A DNA stretch of 64,000 bases from Numida meleagris. Lineage: Eukaryota > Chordata > Aves > Galliformes > Numididae. Below the pieces are notes generated by a model. That model worked only from the letters and a program-made list of their open reading frames with translations. It was not told the DNA's origin and ran no database searches. This document shows positions 25,494 through 38,300 of the stretch, piece by piece. A program made the translations under genes and the position numbers. How positions within the stretch are numbered: position 1 is the stretch's first letter; each line of letters opens with the position of its first letter. The DNA lies in assembly GCF_002078875.1 (NCBI RefSeq), contig NC_034409.1, positions 16,682,631-16,746,630 of the forward strand, given 5' to 3'.

Positions 25494-26660
25494 ATCATAG
25501 AATCATACAATGGCTTACATTGGAAGGGACTTCTAAGATTACCTAGTTCCAACCCCATGCTGTAGGCAGGGCTGCCATCCACCAGATCAGGCTGCACAGG
25601 CTCTCATCCAACATGGCCTTGAATGCCTCCAGGGATGAGGCATCCACAACTTGTCTGGGCAGCCTGTGCCTGTGCCTCATCACCTTCTGAGTAAAGAATT
25701 TCTTCGTAATCTGTAATGTAAATTTCTGCTTTTACTTTAAATCCATTCCCCCTTGTCCTGTCACTATCAGAAAAAGTCTCACTTCTATTTATGAGCTCCC
25801 TTCAGTACTGGAAGGCTGTGGTGAGCTTCCTCTTCTCTAGAGTCTTCTCTGGAGCCTTCTCTTCTCCAGGCTGAACAAGCCAAGCTCTCTCAGTTTATCT
25901 TTGAAGGAGAGATACTTCAGCTCTCTGATCATCTTCATGGCCCTCCTCTGGACCCACTCCCAACAGCTTGGCATCTTTCTGGGACATGAGAGGTGTGGGA
26001 AACCTGACTGTCCATAATGATTGAAGCAAAGAACTCAGCCTCCTCCAGGTCTGTTAAATCCAGTCCTCCCTTCTCATTTATCAGAGAGGATACACTCTCT
26101 TCGCCTGTCTCTTCTGACCAATGTACCTATAGAGTCTCTCTTGTAACTTTTCACATCCCTTGCCAAATTCAGTTCCATCTGTGCCTTGGCTTTCCTAATC
26201 CCATCTCTGCATGTCTGGACAGCATCCCTGTATTCTTCCTTGCTTCCACTGCCTGTTCATTTCCTTCTTTTCCCACAGTTTGGCCAGCAGGTCCCTGCTC
26301 AGCCATGCCAGTTTCCTGCCTTCTCTGCTGGATTTCTTACACTGGGGGTTGGAGAGCTCTTGTGCTCATGGAAAGGCATCCTTAAAGATTTGCCAGCTCT
26401 GTTCTGTTCCTTTGTCCCTAAGGACAGTTTCCCAGGGAATCTTATCCAATAATTCCTTAAATAGCTGGAATTTCACTCTCCTGAAGTTCAGGGTCCTGAT
26501 TCTGCTCTTTGCCAGGCCCATATTCTTGGAAATCATGAAATACATCAGTGCATGGTCACCAGTCCAGTAATGCTTAATCTCTGGTTGTTCTGTACAATAG
26601 CTGGTATAAATGGTTTTATGCAGATTCTGACTTGGGCCTAGAAAAGCACATCTGTTCAGA
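25494..26660 (-). mobile_element. CR1 LINE with internal deletion
   Basis: The minus-strand CR1 begins with its tail (ATCATAGAATCATACAATGG, 25494 on) and 3' UTR, then ORF2 C-terminal sequence to about 25980. There it jumps to RT-proximal and endonuclease-linker sequence (26000 to about 26660). Several stops occur; one piece near 26430-26560 still shows the endonuclease-linker motif LNFRRVKFQLFKELLDKIPW. The RT core is missing. Confidence 0.85.
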
Positions 26661-27051
26661 AGGATCATATTTAAGTTCATGAGATTAGTAAGATATTATT
26701 TGATGGATCAACCTTTGGAGAATACAAATTTGTCAAATGATAACTTTTTTAAAAAGGCAAAATTACTATATAATGCAGTCCCCATTTCCTTAGTAGCATA
26801 ACTGACAAATTGCTAAACTGAAAAACTACAAATATTTGTTCTTCTAACTTTCTCACAGCTGACAAAGAAGTCTGGAAAGTGAATGAGCATTAGTATCAAG
26901 ATTCACAGTTTCTGCTTAAATTCTGTAAGATCTATTCATTTGGAGGATAACATTTTGAACAGTGATATTGAATTCACTCAAAGAATCTTGAATTCCACTC
27001 ACACCTCTTCTAAGAACTAGCATTGTTTTTTAGAGAGTTAGAAATGACCTG
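26661..27051. other. Short AT-rich spacer
   Basis: No gene or repeat recognised between the CR1 and the solo LTR. Confidence 0.5.
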
Positions 27052-27434
27052 CTATGTGTCTGAACCCTTCTTTTCTTTTGGCTCAAAGCTTGCTTTCTGA
27101 GGTATGTTTTGTGATAACACTCTAACTGACTTACCAAGGAGGCAAATGGTGGGTGTCGCCACGTGACAGTCAACATCACCGTGTGAACATTCAAAAGCAT
27201 TTCCTTCAGAGCTGTTTGCCCCAGGAAGAGAGTGCTCAGGAATGTTTACTGGCGGAAGATCTGGCCTGTGACCAAGTAGTGCCAGCTTGGTATGGGAGAC
27301 TGGGGAATGATACCATTGTATCCTGTGAAAAACAGGATGCAGGTGGGCACCTCCCTGCTCCCTCTTATCTGCTGGCAAGGCCCGGAAGATGGGAACAAAG
27401 GAGTTTTCTGCTGAGATCCCAAAGCCAGAAGCTG

Positions 27435-27514
27435 CCACTCCAGAGAAAGCTGACTCAACCACTTTGGATTTGAACTGTCACTCCAAAGAGAGCTGACTCG
27501 ACCAATTTGGACTT
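27435..27514 (+). repeat. Imperfect direct repeat in LTR U3
   Basis: Two units of about 37 bp (27435-27471 and 27478-27514) share a CACTCCA start, an AGCTGACTC centre and a TTTGGA end. They lie directly upstream of the TATA box, where retroviral LTRs often carry duplicated enhancers. Enhancer function is inferred. Confidence 0.75.
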
Positions 27515-27521
27515 ATAAATA
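27514..27521 (+). promoter_or_regulatory. LTR TATA box
   Basis: TATAAATA about 265 bp upstream of the AATAAA signal, in the same orientation, placing it as the likely U3 core promoter of this LTR. Confidence 0.7.
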
Positions 27522-27544
27522 AGTTCGTACTGCTGTTGGAGGTT

Positions 27545-27605
27545 GTCGTCGACCAAAGCAGTCGTCGACCAAAGCAGTCATCAATCAAAGTGGTCGTCGA
27601 CGAAC
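27545..27605 (+). repeat. 16-bp tandem repeat inside the LTR
   Basis: Units of GTCGTCGACCAAAGCA at 27545-27560 and 27561-27576 are identical. A diverged third unit is at 27577-27592 and a partial fourth at 27593-27605. It is CpG-bearing and GC-richer than its surroundings, and lies just downstream of the TATA box, so it would be in the transcribed leader. Confidence 0.85.
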
Positions 27606-27775
27606 AACAAGCCCTGATGACCCATTACCCAAGAAGATCAACGTCTGCGCTACAAACAGCGCTGGACCCCTGGTGGTGACTATCTCTCTTGCTTTCTACA
27701 AAGACTCTTTGCTTTTTTATCTCTTTTCTATCGCCCACCTTCCCGTCCCTCTCTCCCTAAGCTACTAGGATTTGT

Positions 27776-27781
27776 AATAAA
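27776..27781 (+). terminator. LTR polyadenylation signal
   Basis: AATAAA followed by GT-rich sequence (CTGGTCGGG, then CATTGTGTC), the normal arrangement at the R/U5 boundary. Confidence 0.7.
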
Positions 27782-27894
27782 CTGGTCGGGCTAACATTTG
27801 ACCCATTGTGTCTTAATCTCACCATCGGGTCGTCGGGTATACATATATTAAAAGAACCCCTTCTCCCTCCTGTAAATTGGAGCGAGACACTATG

Positions 27895-29247
27895 ATGTAC
27901 TCATTGTAGAATAGATAACTCTACCCATAAGCACAAAAACACGTACAACTTGAATAACAGTTAGGTTTCTAAAATCCTGGTATACAGATGGATTCCAGCA
28001 TTGCATTTCCACATGCAGTTCCATGCCATTGTGATTTCTAAAGCTTGTATGGAACTTTAACTAAGCATTTATAGCCAGATCTAGTCATTATTGTCATTGC
28101 CAAGTTGATCTCAGTAGCCTTGAATGGTTCCTGTAAACACACAATCTGTTTTCCATTCATCAGTAGTTACACAAAAGTCCACATGATGACTACAGTCATC
28201 CTTTTCCATCCTTTGATTTCTCTCATAGCAGAATATCTCAGATACAAACTGTGGATGTTCATATTCACTGATACTTTTCCTTTTGTGGGACTGGGCAGTA
28301 GTTAGGAACCAGTGATACAAAAAACAAAACAACTTTAGGAATGGGTGAGATTTTGGAGGGCAGGGTGACTTTCCTTGGCCTTTTTCAAATTGTACTTTTT
28401 TTCTATAATGTAGGGGGACATGAAAGGAGATGTCACTGATAAAAAGCAGCTCTTGCTTCCCTAAAGGCTATGGTACTTAACAGAAAAGTTTTCCATCTTC
28501 ACTACTTTGCAGCATACTGTCATTGGAGATTTCACTGTTTTTTAAAAAAATCATGAAATACGGTATTTTATTCCAAGTTGAAAAATTAGAAATATAAAAA
28601 TCATCTAAAAATACTCTTTCCTGCTGGATTATGGGCATTGCTAGATTCAACTGATTTTAAATATCCAGATGTTACTCAATTGTTGGCTGTTTTATTAAAG
28701 TAAATAAAATAAAGATACTTTGATAATGTGAACTATTGGTTTTATGTTTTATTAAAATCAGAAATGTAGAGTATATTTAAGAATAAATTAACTAAGCAAC
28801 TTATTAGAAGGGACATATTATTATTATTATCTATTAATTAGACCACTTTATCGGAATTTACCCTTGAAAGTTATCCTTGCTACAAAAACATTTTATATCC
28901 ATAGTGCATAGAAATACCAGAAGCTTGTTTCTTGGATGATCTTTGAGTGGTTAAACTCCAGTATACCACATGTTTTGAATATATATTCCAAACCGTACTA
29001 AGATTACCTCATCTACCATGTTGAAAGACACCATCTCTCTGTCTTTATCTTCTTCAATGGTCTTGGATAAATGTTAGACAGAGAGGATGGTTATAAATGC
29101 ATCTTTGAAAACTGTAGCATCATATGCTCTAAGGAGATAAGAGACGTAAGTAGCATGAATATAGATTACATATTACATTCAGAACAAACTCAGACTGCAT
29201 TTGAGAATAAGAGGAAAGCCAGTCACCAAATGTAAAGATCATTCAGG
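27895..29247. other. AT-rich non-coding sequence
   Basis: No recognised gene or transposon. A minus-strand frame at 28111-28332 has no motif. Confidence 0.5.
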
Positions 29248-29285
29248 GTTGTGCAGCCTGGGAGGAATATAGGGCTGTTGTCCGC

Positions 29286-31078
29286 ATGTGTAGAGATAGG
29301 ATCAGGAAAGCCAAGGCGCAGGTAGAGCTGAACTTGGCTAGGGATGTGAAAAATAACAAGAAGGGGTTCTACAGGTACATAGGCAAGAGAAGACAAGTCA
29401 AGGAGAGTGTTCCCCCTCTGGTAAATGAGGATGGAGAATTGGCTTCCTCAGACGTGGAAAAAGCTGAGGTGCTCAATAAGTGCTTTGCCTCGGCCTTCAC
29501 TAGTGGTCAGGCTCCCCGTGTCTGCCAGGACCCTGAACCTCGAGGTGTGGGTGAGAGGAGCGGATTTTGTCCCACTGTAACAGTGGAACAAGTTCGAGAC
29601 CTCCTCTTGAAACGGAATGTGTGGAAGTCCATGGGGCCAGATGACATCCATCCTAGGGTTCTGAGAGAGATGGCTGATGTGGTCGCCGAGCCGTTATCCA
29701 TCATATTTGAAAAATCATGGCTGTTCAGTGAAGTCCCCGGTGACTGGAGAAAGGGAAACATTACTCCCATTTTTAAGAAAGGGAGAAAGGATGACCTGGA
29801 GAACTACAGGCCGGTGAGCCTCACCTCTGTGCCTGGGAAGATCATGGAGCAGATCCTCCTAGAAGACATGTTAAGGCACATACGTGACAAGGAGGTGATC
29901 TGAGACAGCCAGCATGGCTTCACCGAGGGCAGATCTTGCCTGACCAATCTGGTAGCCTTCTAGATGAAGTGACGGCATCGGTGGATGGGAGGAGGGCGAT
30001 GGATGTCATCTACTTGGACTTCTCCAGAGCCTTTGACAGGGTCCCTCATCACATCCTTCTCTCCAAACTGGAGAGGTATGGATTTGAAGGATGGACTGTT
30101 CGGTGGGTTAAGAACTGGCTGGCTGGTCGCAGCCAAAGGGTTGTGATAAATGGTTCTATGTCAGGGTGGAGGCCGGTCACAAGTGGTGTCCCCCAAGGCT
30201 CAGTCCTGGGACTGGTGCTCTTCAATGTCTTTATCAGTGACATAGATGATGGAATCGAGTGTACCCTCAGCAAGTCTGCAGATGACACCAAGCTGAGTGG
30301 TGCAGTCGATACATTGGAAGGAAGGGAAGCCATCCAGAGGGACCTGGACAGGCTGGACAAGTGGGCCCATGAGAACCTAATGAGGTTCAACAAGGCCAAG
30401 TGCAGGGTGCTGCACTTGGGCCGGGGCAATCCCAGGTATTTATACAAACTGGGGGAAGAAGTACTTGAAAGCAGCCCTGCGGAGAGGGACTTGGGGGTCC
30501 TGGTGGACGAGAAGCTGGACATGAGCCAGCAGTGTACGCTGGCAGCCCGGAGGGCCAACTATGTTCTGGGCTGCATTAAAAGAGGAGTGGTCAGCAGGGA
30601 GAGGGAGGTGGTGGTCCCCCTCTACTCAGCTCTTGTGAGGCCCCATCTGGAGTACTGTGTCCAGGCCTGGGGCCCCCAGAACAAGAAGGACGTGGAGCTC
30701 TTGGAACAAGTGCAGAGGAGGGCGACCAAGATGATCAGAGGGCTGGAGCACCTCTCCTACAAGCAAAGGTTGAGGGAACTGGGCTTGTTTAGTTTGGAGA
30801 AGAGAAGGCTCTGGGGAGACCTCATTGTGGCCTTCCAGTACTTGAAGGGAGCATATAAACAGGAGGGGGATCGATTGTTTGTGAGGGTGGATAGCGATAG
30901 GACAAGGGGGAATGGTTTTAAGCTGAGACAGGGGAGATTTAGGTTAGATATTAGGAGGAAGTTTTTCACACAGAGGGTGGTGACGCACTGGAACAGGTTG
31001 CCCAGGGAGGTTGTGGATGTCCCGTCCCTGGAGGCATTCAAGGCCAGACTGGACGTGACTCTGGGCAGCCTGGTCTAG
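29286..31078 (+). pseudogene. CR1 ORF2 reverse transcriptase, frameshifted
   Basis: Two long open segments (29286-29903 and 29936-31078, about 205 and 380 codons) together cover the RT and C-terminal domain. The first segment ends at TGA within a VIRDSQHGF motif, where an Arg codon has become a stop. About 60 bp further on, one base is missing just before a DEVTAS segment, shifting the frame. Motifs: [45 protein letters not shown], and an active-site box reading SADD instead of FADD (Ser codon 30275-30277). The remaining C-terminal region is open to the natural stop, ending GSLV. Only these few lesions separate it from a complete frame. Confidence 0.93.
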
Positions 31079-31149
31079 TGGCTGGCGACCCTGCACTTGG
31101 CAGGGGGGTTGAGACTCGATGATCTTTGAGGTCCTTTTCAACCCAAGCC

Positions 31150-31213
31150 ATTCTATGATTCTATGATTCTATGATTCTATGATTCTATGATTCTATGATT
31201 CTATGATTCTATT
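31150..31213 (+). repeat. ATTCTATG octamer tail of the CR1
   Basis: Seven perfect ATTCTATG units and a final ATTCTATT. CR1 elements end in one to several such units; this array is long for a CR1 end in this window and is likely polymorphic. Confidence 0.95.
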
Positions 31214-32321
31214 ATTTAAACCTACTCCTGACACTGGACAGCTCTGTTGAAATGTATGAGTAATGCATTTGAAAAATACTCATTATAATACATAAATACA
31301 TTTCTATTGTACTCCAGAAACTGTTTTTGGAATGCACTTTCCAAGCATAACAGAAACTTCACTGCTTCAAAATTGTATCTGAAGAAATGAAAAATATTTT
31401 TTAGCTTAGGATAATTTGGCAATGTTAAGTCTGGTTATTTTCTCACTGTGAGACTGTTTTCTAAAACTGTGAAAGGCTTAAAAAAAACAGATAAATTTCT
31501 GATGGCATATAAGGAGTTACTTCTTATCAAACAGCATTTTCAAATATTAGAAATATTTTGATATAAAAAACAGATTGTAATCTTTTTTGTGACAATTAAT
31601 ATGAAAAAATGATGCAATAAGTTACAAAATAATGAAAAGGCTTCTGTGAACTGTAGCATTAATGGTTGCAGATTTTCAAATTTTTATTGTAATAGCTCTG
31701 CTCATGATACTGAAATATAAGCTGTATCACTCTTCTGTAATAACTCTATATTTTCAAATGTTTATATATTGTCATAAAAAGTCTGCTTCTGGCTGTCTTG
31801 GAATGTGTAGTTCAATGCCGACTTTAGGAAGCTACATTACAAAATAATCTTAATAGAATTGGTTTGGTTGTCTCTGACATTTAATCTTTTTCTTAGCAGA
31901 ATCAAGAAGCCCCAGTGCTGGAGGAATGACTGGATAAAATCCTTCCTGTAAGTTTATGTGTAAGTTTAAAACAGAAACAAAATCTGTCTTTGATGTTATA
32001 TTTGGGATATAAATGCATTCTATAGGGGTAGATTAATCATTTTTATTTTAGTCTCTTTTTTTACTCTCTATGATTTGAGAATTTAGACATTATCCAAACT
32101 GAAATAATTGATGATTTTGACTTGAGCATTTAAAAAAAAAACCATTTCTGATAGTTAAATAAAAATTTAAAACTAATATTTCCTTATTTGCAAAAAAAAA
32201 AAAAATGTATGAAAGTCTATTAAGCTGACAAGTGAAGTTGCAATGGTAGAAGATATTTTATTTGTCTGTAATTGAAAGTCTTTTAGGACTTTGCTTAAAA
32301 TTTTGTCTAATATTTTGTCCA

Positions 32322-32366
32322 TTTTGTCTGTTTTGTCTGTTTTGTCTGTTTTGTTTGTTTTGTTTG
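32322..32366 (+). repeat. Tandem TTTTGTCTG-type repeat
   Basis: About four to five units of TTTTGTCTG drifting to TTTTGTTTG, continuing a T/G-rich stretch. Confidence 0.75.
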
Positions 32367-35280
32367 CTCGGATACTTATTCTACACAGTACTCCTCAAGG
32401 TTTGAGTTACCTGTTTCTTTGCTTTGTGAAGAAATCATGACCAGCCAACTGAAACTTGATGCTCAAATTCCACTCAATTTGTTCCTATTTGCTAGCCTTA
32501 ATTGCTTATTTTTCAACTCGAACCTGGATCTAACATCTTCAGAGTTGCTAAAGTTGTTTTTTTTCTAACGTGTTTTTTTTAAATCCATCATACAACCTAA
32601 TATTAAGAACTTCACTTTAAATTGAACTTATATATGCACACAGTGAAATATAAATGAATGAGTTCCTGTATTCATAGTAATCCACTCACACAAATGGTCC
32701 TCTGTAACTTTAATCACTGATTTTCAAATTCAGTTAAATAATTAGTAACAGATGAAAATTCAGATAACAAAGTTTTTACTGAAAAAGTATTTCTTCTCTA
32801 GAAATAATTTAAGGAAAAATATTCATGTCGAAATTTGAGGCCGAATAACTTCAGAACATAACATATTTCCAGACATAATGTTTGTGGTGTGACAAATTGA
32901 CAATTCATAGAAAAATCTTACTATCCTTAAGCAAAGCCACTGTTTTTATAAACTTAAGCAAAAAAAAGAAGCTAACAGATAAAAATGTTTCCAGTAGCAC
33001 AACATTCAACTATTAATTTACATTCTAGCATTTGAGGAAAAGTCCTGTATAGCCTTTCAGTATCTGTGGTAGGAAAATATTTGACAGGAACCAGGAATTA
33101 TAGGATATTGTGACTTTATGAACTGATTTAATTTGTATGGCAAAATCCATTACTTTCCTAGAGCAAAATGTCCAAAATATTCTATTGTGTAATGATAAAA
33201 AACATAAGTAAGAGATATGTGAACTTGAATCCCAAAGAGGTCATCTGTGCAGTCCATAGCTACACATGGTCATTTGATTTCACTATATATAGATCCTATA
33301 AAGCCAGATCACTACATAACCTTGTATGTATCTCAGCCTATTTACTGCTTCAGATGTGTGAGAAGATGTACGGATGGAATGCAGCCAGAAACACAGTTAA
33401 GCAGATTTATTTCCTGACCATTTGTGGGGGAGTGCTTTCTCTAGTATTCTTTAGAGAAAGGGATCTAAATCTTCGAAGAGAAGGATGCAATTGCCCAAAA
33501 ATCCCAGAGGAAAATAAGGAAATGACATTGACATATTATTCTGGCTTGATCAGCTAACTGCAAAAATATCTATAATTATTACCACCACTGAGATTTTTCT
33601 TATTAATAAAGAACTAAAATTATCAATTTCCTATCAAATCTCACAAAGTTGCTCACCTCACAGTGTGATTCTTCACTTTATTCCAGAAGGAAACGTTATT
33701 TACAAACTACCATATAACAAGTATGAAAATTAAAGTGTATCAAATCAGTTCATCTCCTTCCTTATTTATTACCTGTATAATCTTAGGTATGAATTTTTCT
33801 GCCCCTGATGATTTTAATTTGGATAGCATCACGTTATGAGTTGCAACTTGCTGAACAGTTTTATACTTAAAATTATATAGATAATAAGGTAGTTCTTCCA
33901 GCCTTGAATAATAAATACACATTCTGTGCACTTCAGAACATAAATGTAAATCTCACATTTCTTTATAACTTTAATGAAGAAGCGATTTTTGTTTTCATGC
34001 TATTACTTTCCACTATTTCAGTTTAAAAAAAAAAAACATGCCCAATTTTTCTAGTTAATTAGCAAGCAGAAATCTTGATGAACAGCAGGTATTTTTACGC
34101 TACCCATGAATAGTTCTATCTAGCATGCATGCTTATTTCTATTATCTTCCTAAAAATCTGTGAGCAGAATGCAGCGGCATTCTGGGTTATTGACAGGATT
34201 AAAGGAAGCACACAGATAAAAGAAAACAATGTGCTTTGGGAAAAATCTCTTTTTTTTCCACATAAAATATAAATCACATATTCATAATTGGAATGTGCTT
34301 TGGGATTTCTCTTCTTCTTACACTACATAAATATCTGCAGTGTTACTGCATATTTTTAAGTAGAAAGGAAAAAAAAAGACTCTTTAAAAGAAGAATAAAA
34401 ACACATTCTTGCACTTTCCTTTACTGTACCTGTGCTATGGTTTATAGTATTACTGAGACACAATACTTACTTTCCAAAGCAAGCTCTTTAATCAGAATTT
34501 CATAAACTTTTCAAGGAATTATCATTGATGCAGTACATGCAGTAACATGGTAAATCTGAAGAATGAATTGTATCTCTCTGTTGACATAAAGCAAAAGAAG
34601 ACAGATTTTTGTTGCTGCATTATATTATTATTTGGTTTCTAAGAATTTTAACAGGTTTTACAGTCCAATTAACAAATTTAATGAAGAAATCTTAAAACTG
34701 TTCATCAAATTTTACAGCCAGAAACTAGGTCGTTACTATCCAACTGCCACTGCATACTTAGTCCAACAATTTTTCATAGGGCAGATGTGGTGCTAGCAAA
34801 TAAGGTTCAATTCACAGCCTTTAGTATTTTTAATGCTTTTTACCAATGCTTTTCACACCAAATAATGTCATAGTATACTGTGACAGTTGATAAATCAATG
34901 TGGTTGTGGTCATGCCAGAGAAATATGTAAGACTCTGGTAAATAAGAAGTAATATTCAATATTATGACAGCTGTAATACTAAGGAAACATCATTTAAACA
35001 ACTATAGTAACAAATTACAATGCTTAAAGAACGCATCCACACCTCTCATTGCCACATGGCTTACCTACTATCTCCATATCATTCACACCTTCATCACACA
35101 AGAATTAATGCTTCTGTGCTATATTCTGATATGGAATTTCAGGGGAACTACTGTTTTCCCTCAAGACACTGATAAGAAGAGGGCCACAGTCCAGATGAAG
35201 ATACAATAGAAGCTTATTTTTTCAGGGGTCTGTAAATGAGAATGAGGTTCCAAGTCTTCCTTCCTAGAGGCTCCCATGCT

Positions 35281-35308
35281 TCTAATGGATGTTGGATCAT
35301 CCATTAGA
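35281..35308. repeat. Perfect 11-bp inverted repeat
   Basis: TCTAATGGATG and CATCCATTAGA are separated by a 6-base loop (TTGGAT). It could fold as a small hairpin; no gene context is known. Confidence 0.75.
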
Positions 35309-38300
35309 TGCTCTTCTGGGGTCTTTGGAAGATCTTTTTTGCATTTTTCTATGCCTTTTTATTTTTATTTATTTTTTGTGGCAGCAGTCTCTTTAACTGA
35401 GCATAACATGGGATGCTCAATCAAATATTAATTTGGTTGACTTCATTATCTCTTTCACCAACTGCTATTGTTTTCTTTATGATATTACTTCAGGGTGCTA
35501 ATCTCCAGACAGTTGTGATATGTTCTTCCTATCATTCCTGGTTCACTACTGTCATTAATCTCCAGGCAAACATTATGTATTTCCTTGCTCCATTCATGCT
35601 TGGTTCCTCTTTCTTACAGAAAATAACTGTAAAGATATTGTACACACATTTGTCTCTGGCAAGTTCATGATGCCAAGGTAAGATGTGCAAACTCCTCCAC
35701 CAGAAAAAAAACATTTAATTTCTTGCACCAGCATTTAATCATTTCTTTGCGGACACTTATAACAGCTCTCATTAAAATAAAAGTTATCTTCCCTGAGTGC
35801 CTAGCAATGGAATGATCTTTCAAGTTAATATTTACTCAGTGAATTCATGGATATCATTTGAAGAATATATTGTGTAAAGTTTGAAACAAACAGTACTAAC
35901 ATCAGTATCTGGATCCAGGACTTTTTTCCAGGATGAATTCCATGATCTTATGAACAAAATATTTCCCTCTTACTGGGCAACTTCTACATCCTTTTCTGCA
36001 GAGTTCAATAGCTATGATAATGACTGCTGCCTCACTGTGCTGAAGGAGTGGGCAGACTGCTGGGGAAGGCATTGCCCAACATCTTGAGGAGTGTTGGCTT
36101 CAATTTTTTCAGATAAAAGCATGGGAATTAATTTGGATTTCACCTATTCTGGGGTAATATCTAAAATAGTAAAGTATAATTTAGAAAGTCTGCAAAGCTA
36201 TCACCGCTGTTCACTGCCTGCTGTGTTTTAGAAAAGTAGGTCCATCTGAGCTTTCTGGGAGAGAAAAAAAAGGAAAAAACAACCTAATTTCTCTGGTGAT
36301 TTTCTATGTATTCCAAAACAGCACTCTGCATTACTGACAGCTGGTATAGAAACAGTAGGGCTTTGAATTCCTGATATCATATTACATGAATCTCTACTTA
36401 GAAGTAATAAATGTACCTAAATTTAAGCACTGCTTTTTCATTATTTCTGTGTCTCCTCATTGGAATGTCCTTTTAGCGTAAGCTTCAGCTGCAGGAACAT
36501 GGTACAGCTCAACATAGTGAGAGATATACCAGCATTTTCATAAAAAGTAATATATGACTTTGAGTGGTTTATAACAAAGCTGTAAAAAAATGAGCTTCAA
36601 TAGAAATATCATATATATGGTCTGCTTAGCCCAAGGGAAACACAACTGTCAGTAAAACAGCATGCATTTTTTCTTCACTGAATGTGTTCAGGTATATGTA
36701 GTGAGCTCTTCGAGGTCATCAAAATGGAAGAGAAACAATGACCAGAATACACAATAAGCCTGTCTGCTGTAGCTTGCTGGTACCCTCAGTCTTGACCTAA
36801 AACAGTTCTGGTCATTTTCCTAACAAAGTTTACCCAGTAGTGAAAAATTATCCCAAGATTTATTGTGATGCTCTGTAATAGGTCAATTTAATAAACTATT
36901 CACTGAGATTGCAAAACGTATGCGACCTTGAACAAATTTTATATAAGGAATCCAAAATGTAAAATGAACTAGATGGAAATAAATTTTAATATGTCCTGAT
37001 ATAAGACCTTCAGAGATTTTCATAGTGAACCGATATTATTTTCATATGTGACGTGGGAACCAGACTGGCATGAAAATGACTTCCTCTTTAATTACTGGAC
37101 CAGTAGAAATAGATCCCTATAAAGTCTAGTTTAATCCTGGGACAATTCACTCATGAGAAAATGCAGAGGAAAACAGTAGGTTGTTTTCCTGAATCCACAG
37201 AGATTTGGTGTGACATGATAGATTTCTAACAGAAACCCTTGTGAGAGTTCTGGGCTTTGCTGATGAATTTAAGATTCTTCAGGGAGTGCAGGCAGACCAA
37301 GAAGTGTAAATTATGCTACAAGCCACCCTATCTTTTACAACAGACTCAAAAACAGGACAATATAAGGACTGAGTGAAGTCTACCTTTTTCTCATCTTCCC
37401 TGCAACGCCATGCTCCTTGTGTTCAGAGACCATCATCTTGTGCAGTGTTCCTTAATAATATAAAAATTAAAGAATTGCTTCTTATTTCATAGACTAAAAA
37501 ATCTTAGCTCAAGTCAGTAAAAAAAAATAATTAGGCAGTTAATATAATTCTATATACATCTCAATAATCTCTAAAACTGTCATGTACACCACACATCACT
37601 TTTGACTTCTATTTACTTTCTATAAGTAGGAAAGTTCACTTTGCTGTTTCGTCCCACTTCTGATCTTGCAGAAGTCTTTCTACACATAGCCAAAAAAATC
37701 CTACTCCTGTCATAAAAGAAAAGCTTGGCCAAAATGTCTCAATTCTTTGTGGCATAATGTAACCTCCTTGGTTCTCATCAGCACCATTCTCTTTCTTATT
37801 GTGACCCCTATTGTATTTTAAAGAGTGAGAAATCTCCTAAGGAACAATGTAAGGTGCTGGCTAGAGAGGATTAAGCAGGAGCAGGCAGAATAGAAAAGTC
37901 TGCATGTAAGCCTCTTGTGATAACCCGCTATTCTTGAGTTTATTTTGTAGAGTGGAGATGGAGTCTAAAGTACAGTACAAATAAATGATCTGGAGACGTC
38001 TCTAGCATGTGAAATTCAAGTTTTTCACTGAAAAACACTTCTCATGTTCACAGTGAAATATCAGAATTCTAATCAAGAGCTTCCAACATTAAGGTGAGAT
38101 ACAAACTCTATTGTCCAGAACTTTTTGTAGTGATATCAAAGAAGTTTGAGACTATGAGAAACTGTGACATCAATATTCAAATAATAACTTCTGTTATAAC
38201 AGTCAATAAATAATTCAGAACTACATTTGGAACTCATTCTTGGCACACCATGCTGTGCCTGTCACATTCTTTTGGTGGTAGCAGTGTGGCAGTAAGGAAG

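Larger units (their letters stand above)
27057..27889 (+). mobile_element. Solo LTR of an endogenous retrovirus, 833 bp
   Basis: It starts TGTCT and ends AGACA (an inverted pair of LTR type) and is flanked by a perfect 5-bp direct repeat, CTATG, at 27052-27056 and 27890-27894. Inside, in plus orientation, are U3 direct repeats (27435-27514), a TATA box (27514-27521), a 16-bp tandem repeat (27545-27605) and an AATAAA signal (27776-27781). No retroviral genes adjoin it, so it is a solo LTR left by recombination between two LTRs. A 5-bp duplication fits ERVL-type or some class I elements; the family was not identified. Intact boundaries suggest moderate youth. Confidence 0.88.
29248..31213 (+). 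mobile_element. CR1 LINE, RT region to 3' tail
   Basis: A plus-strand, 5'-truncated copy starting within the ORF2 linker and running through the RT and C-terminal domain, 3' UTR (about 31076-31149) and an ATTCTATG tail of eight units. It shares its 3' end with the copy at 54857-55361, a different subfamily from the 20-kb element. Confidence 0.94.

Noticed and set aside
29286..31078. Functional reverse transcriptase gene
   Set aside because: An in-frame TGA, a one-base deletion and an altered active-site box (SADD) rule out an intact gene at this locus.
31150..31213. Regular octamer array resembling a CRISPR-like repeat
   Set aside because: The units are contiguous without spacers and sit at a CR1 3' end, where ATTCTATG units are expected.
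33168..33557. 129-codon open frame
   Set aside because: No domain, no splice-site context and AT-rich composition; consistent with chance.
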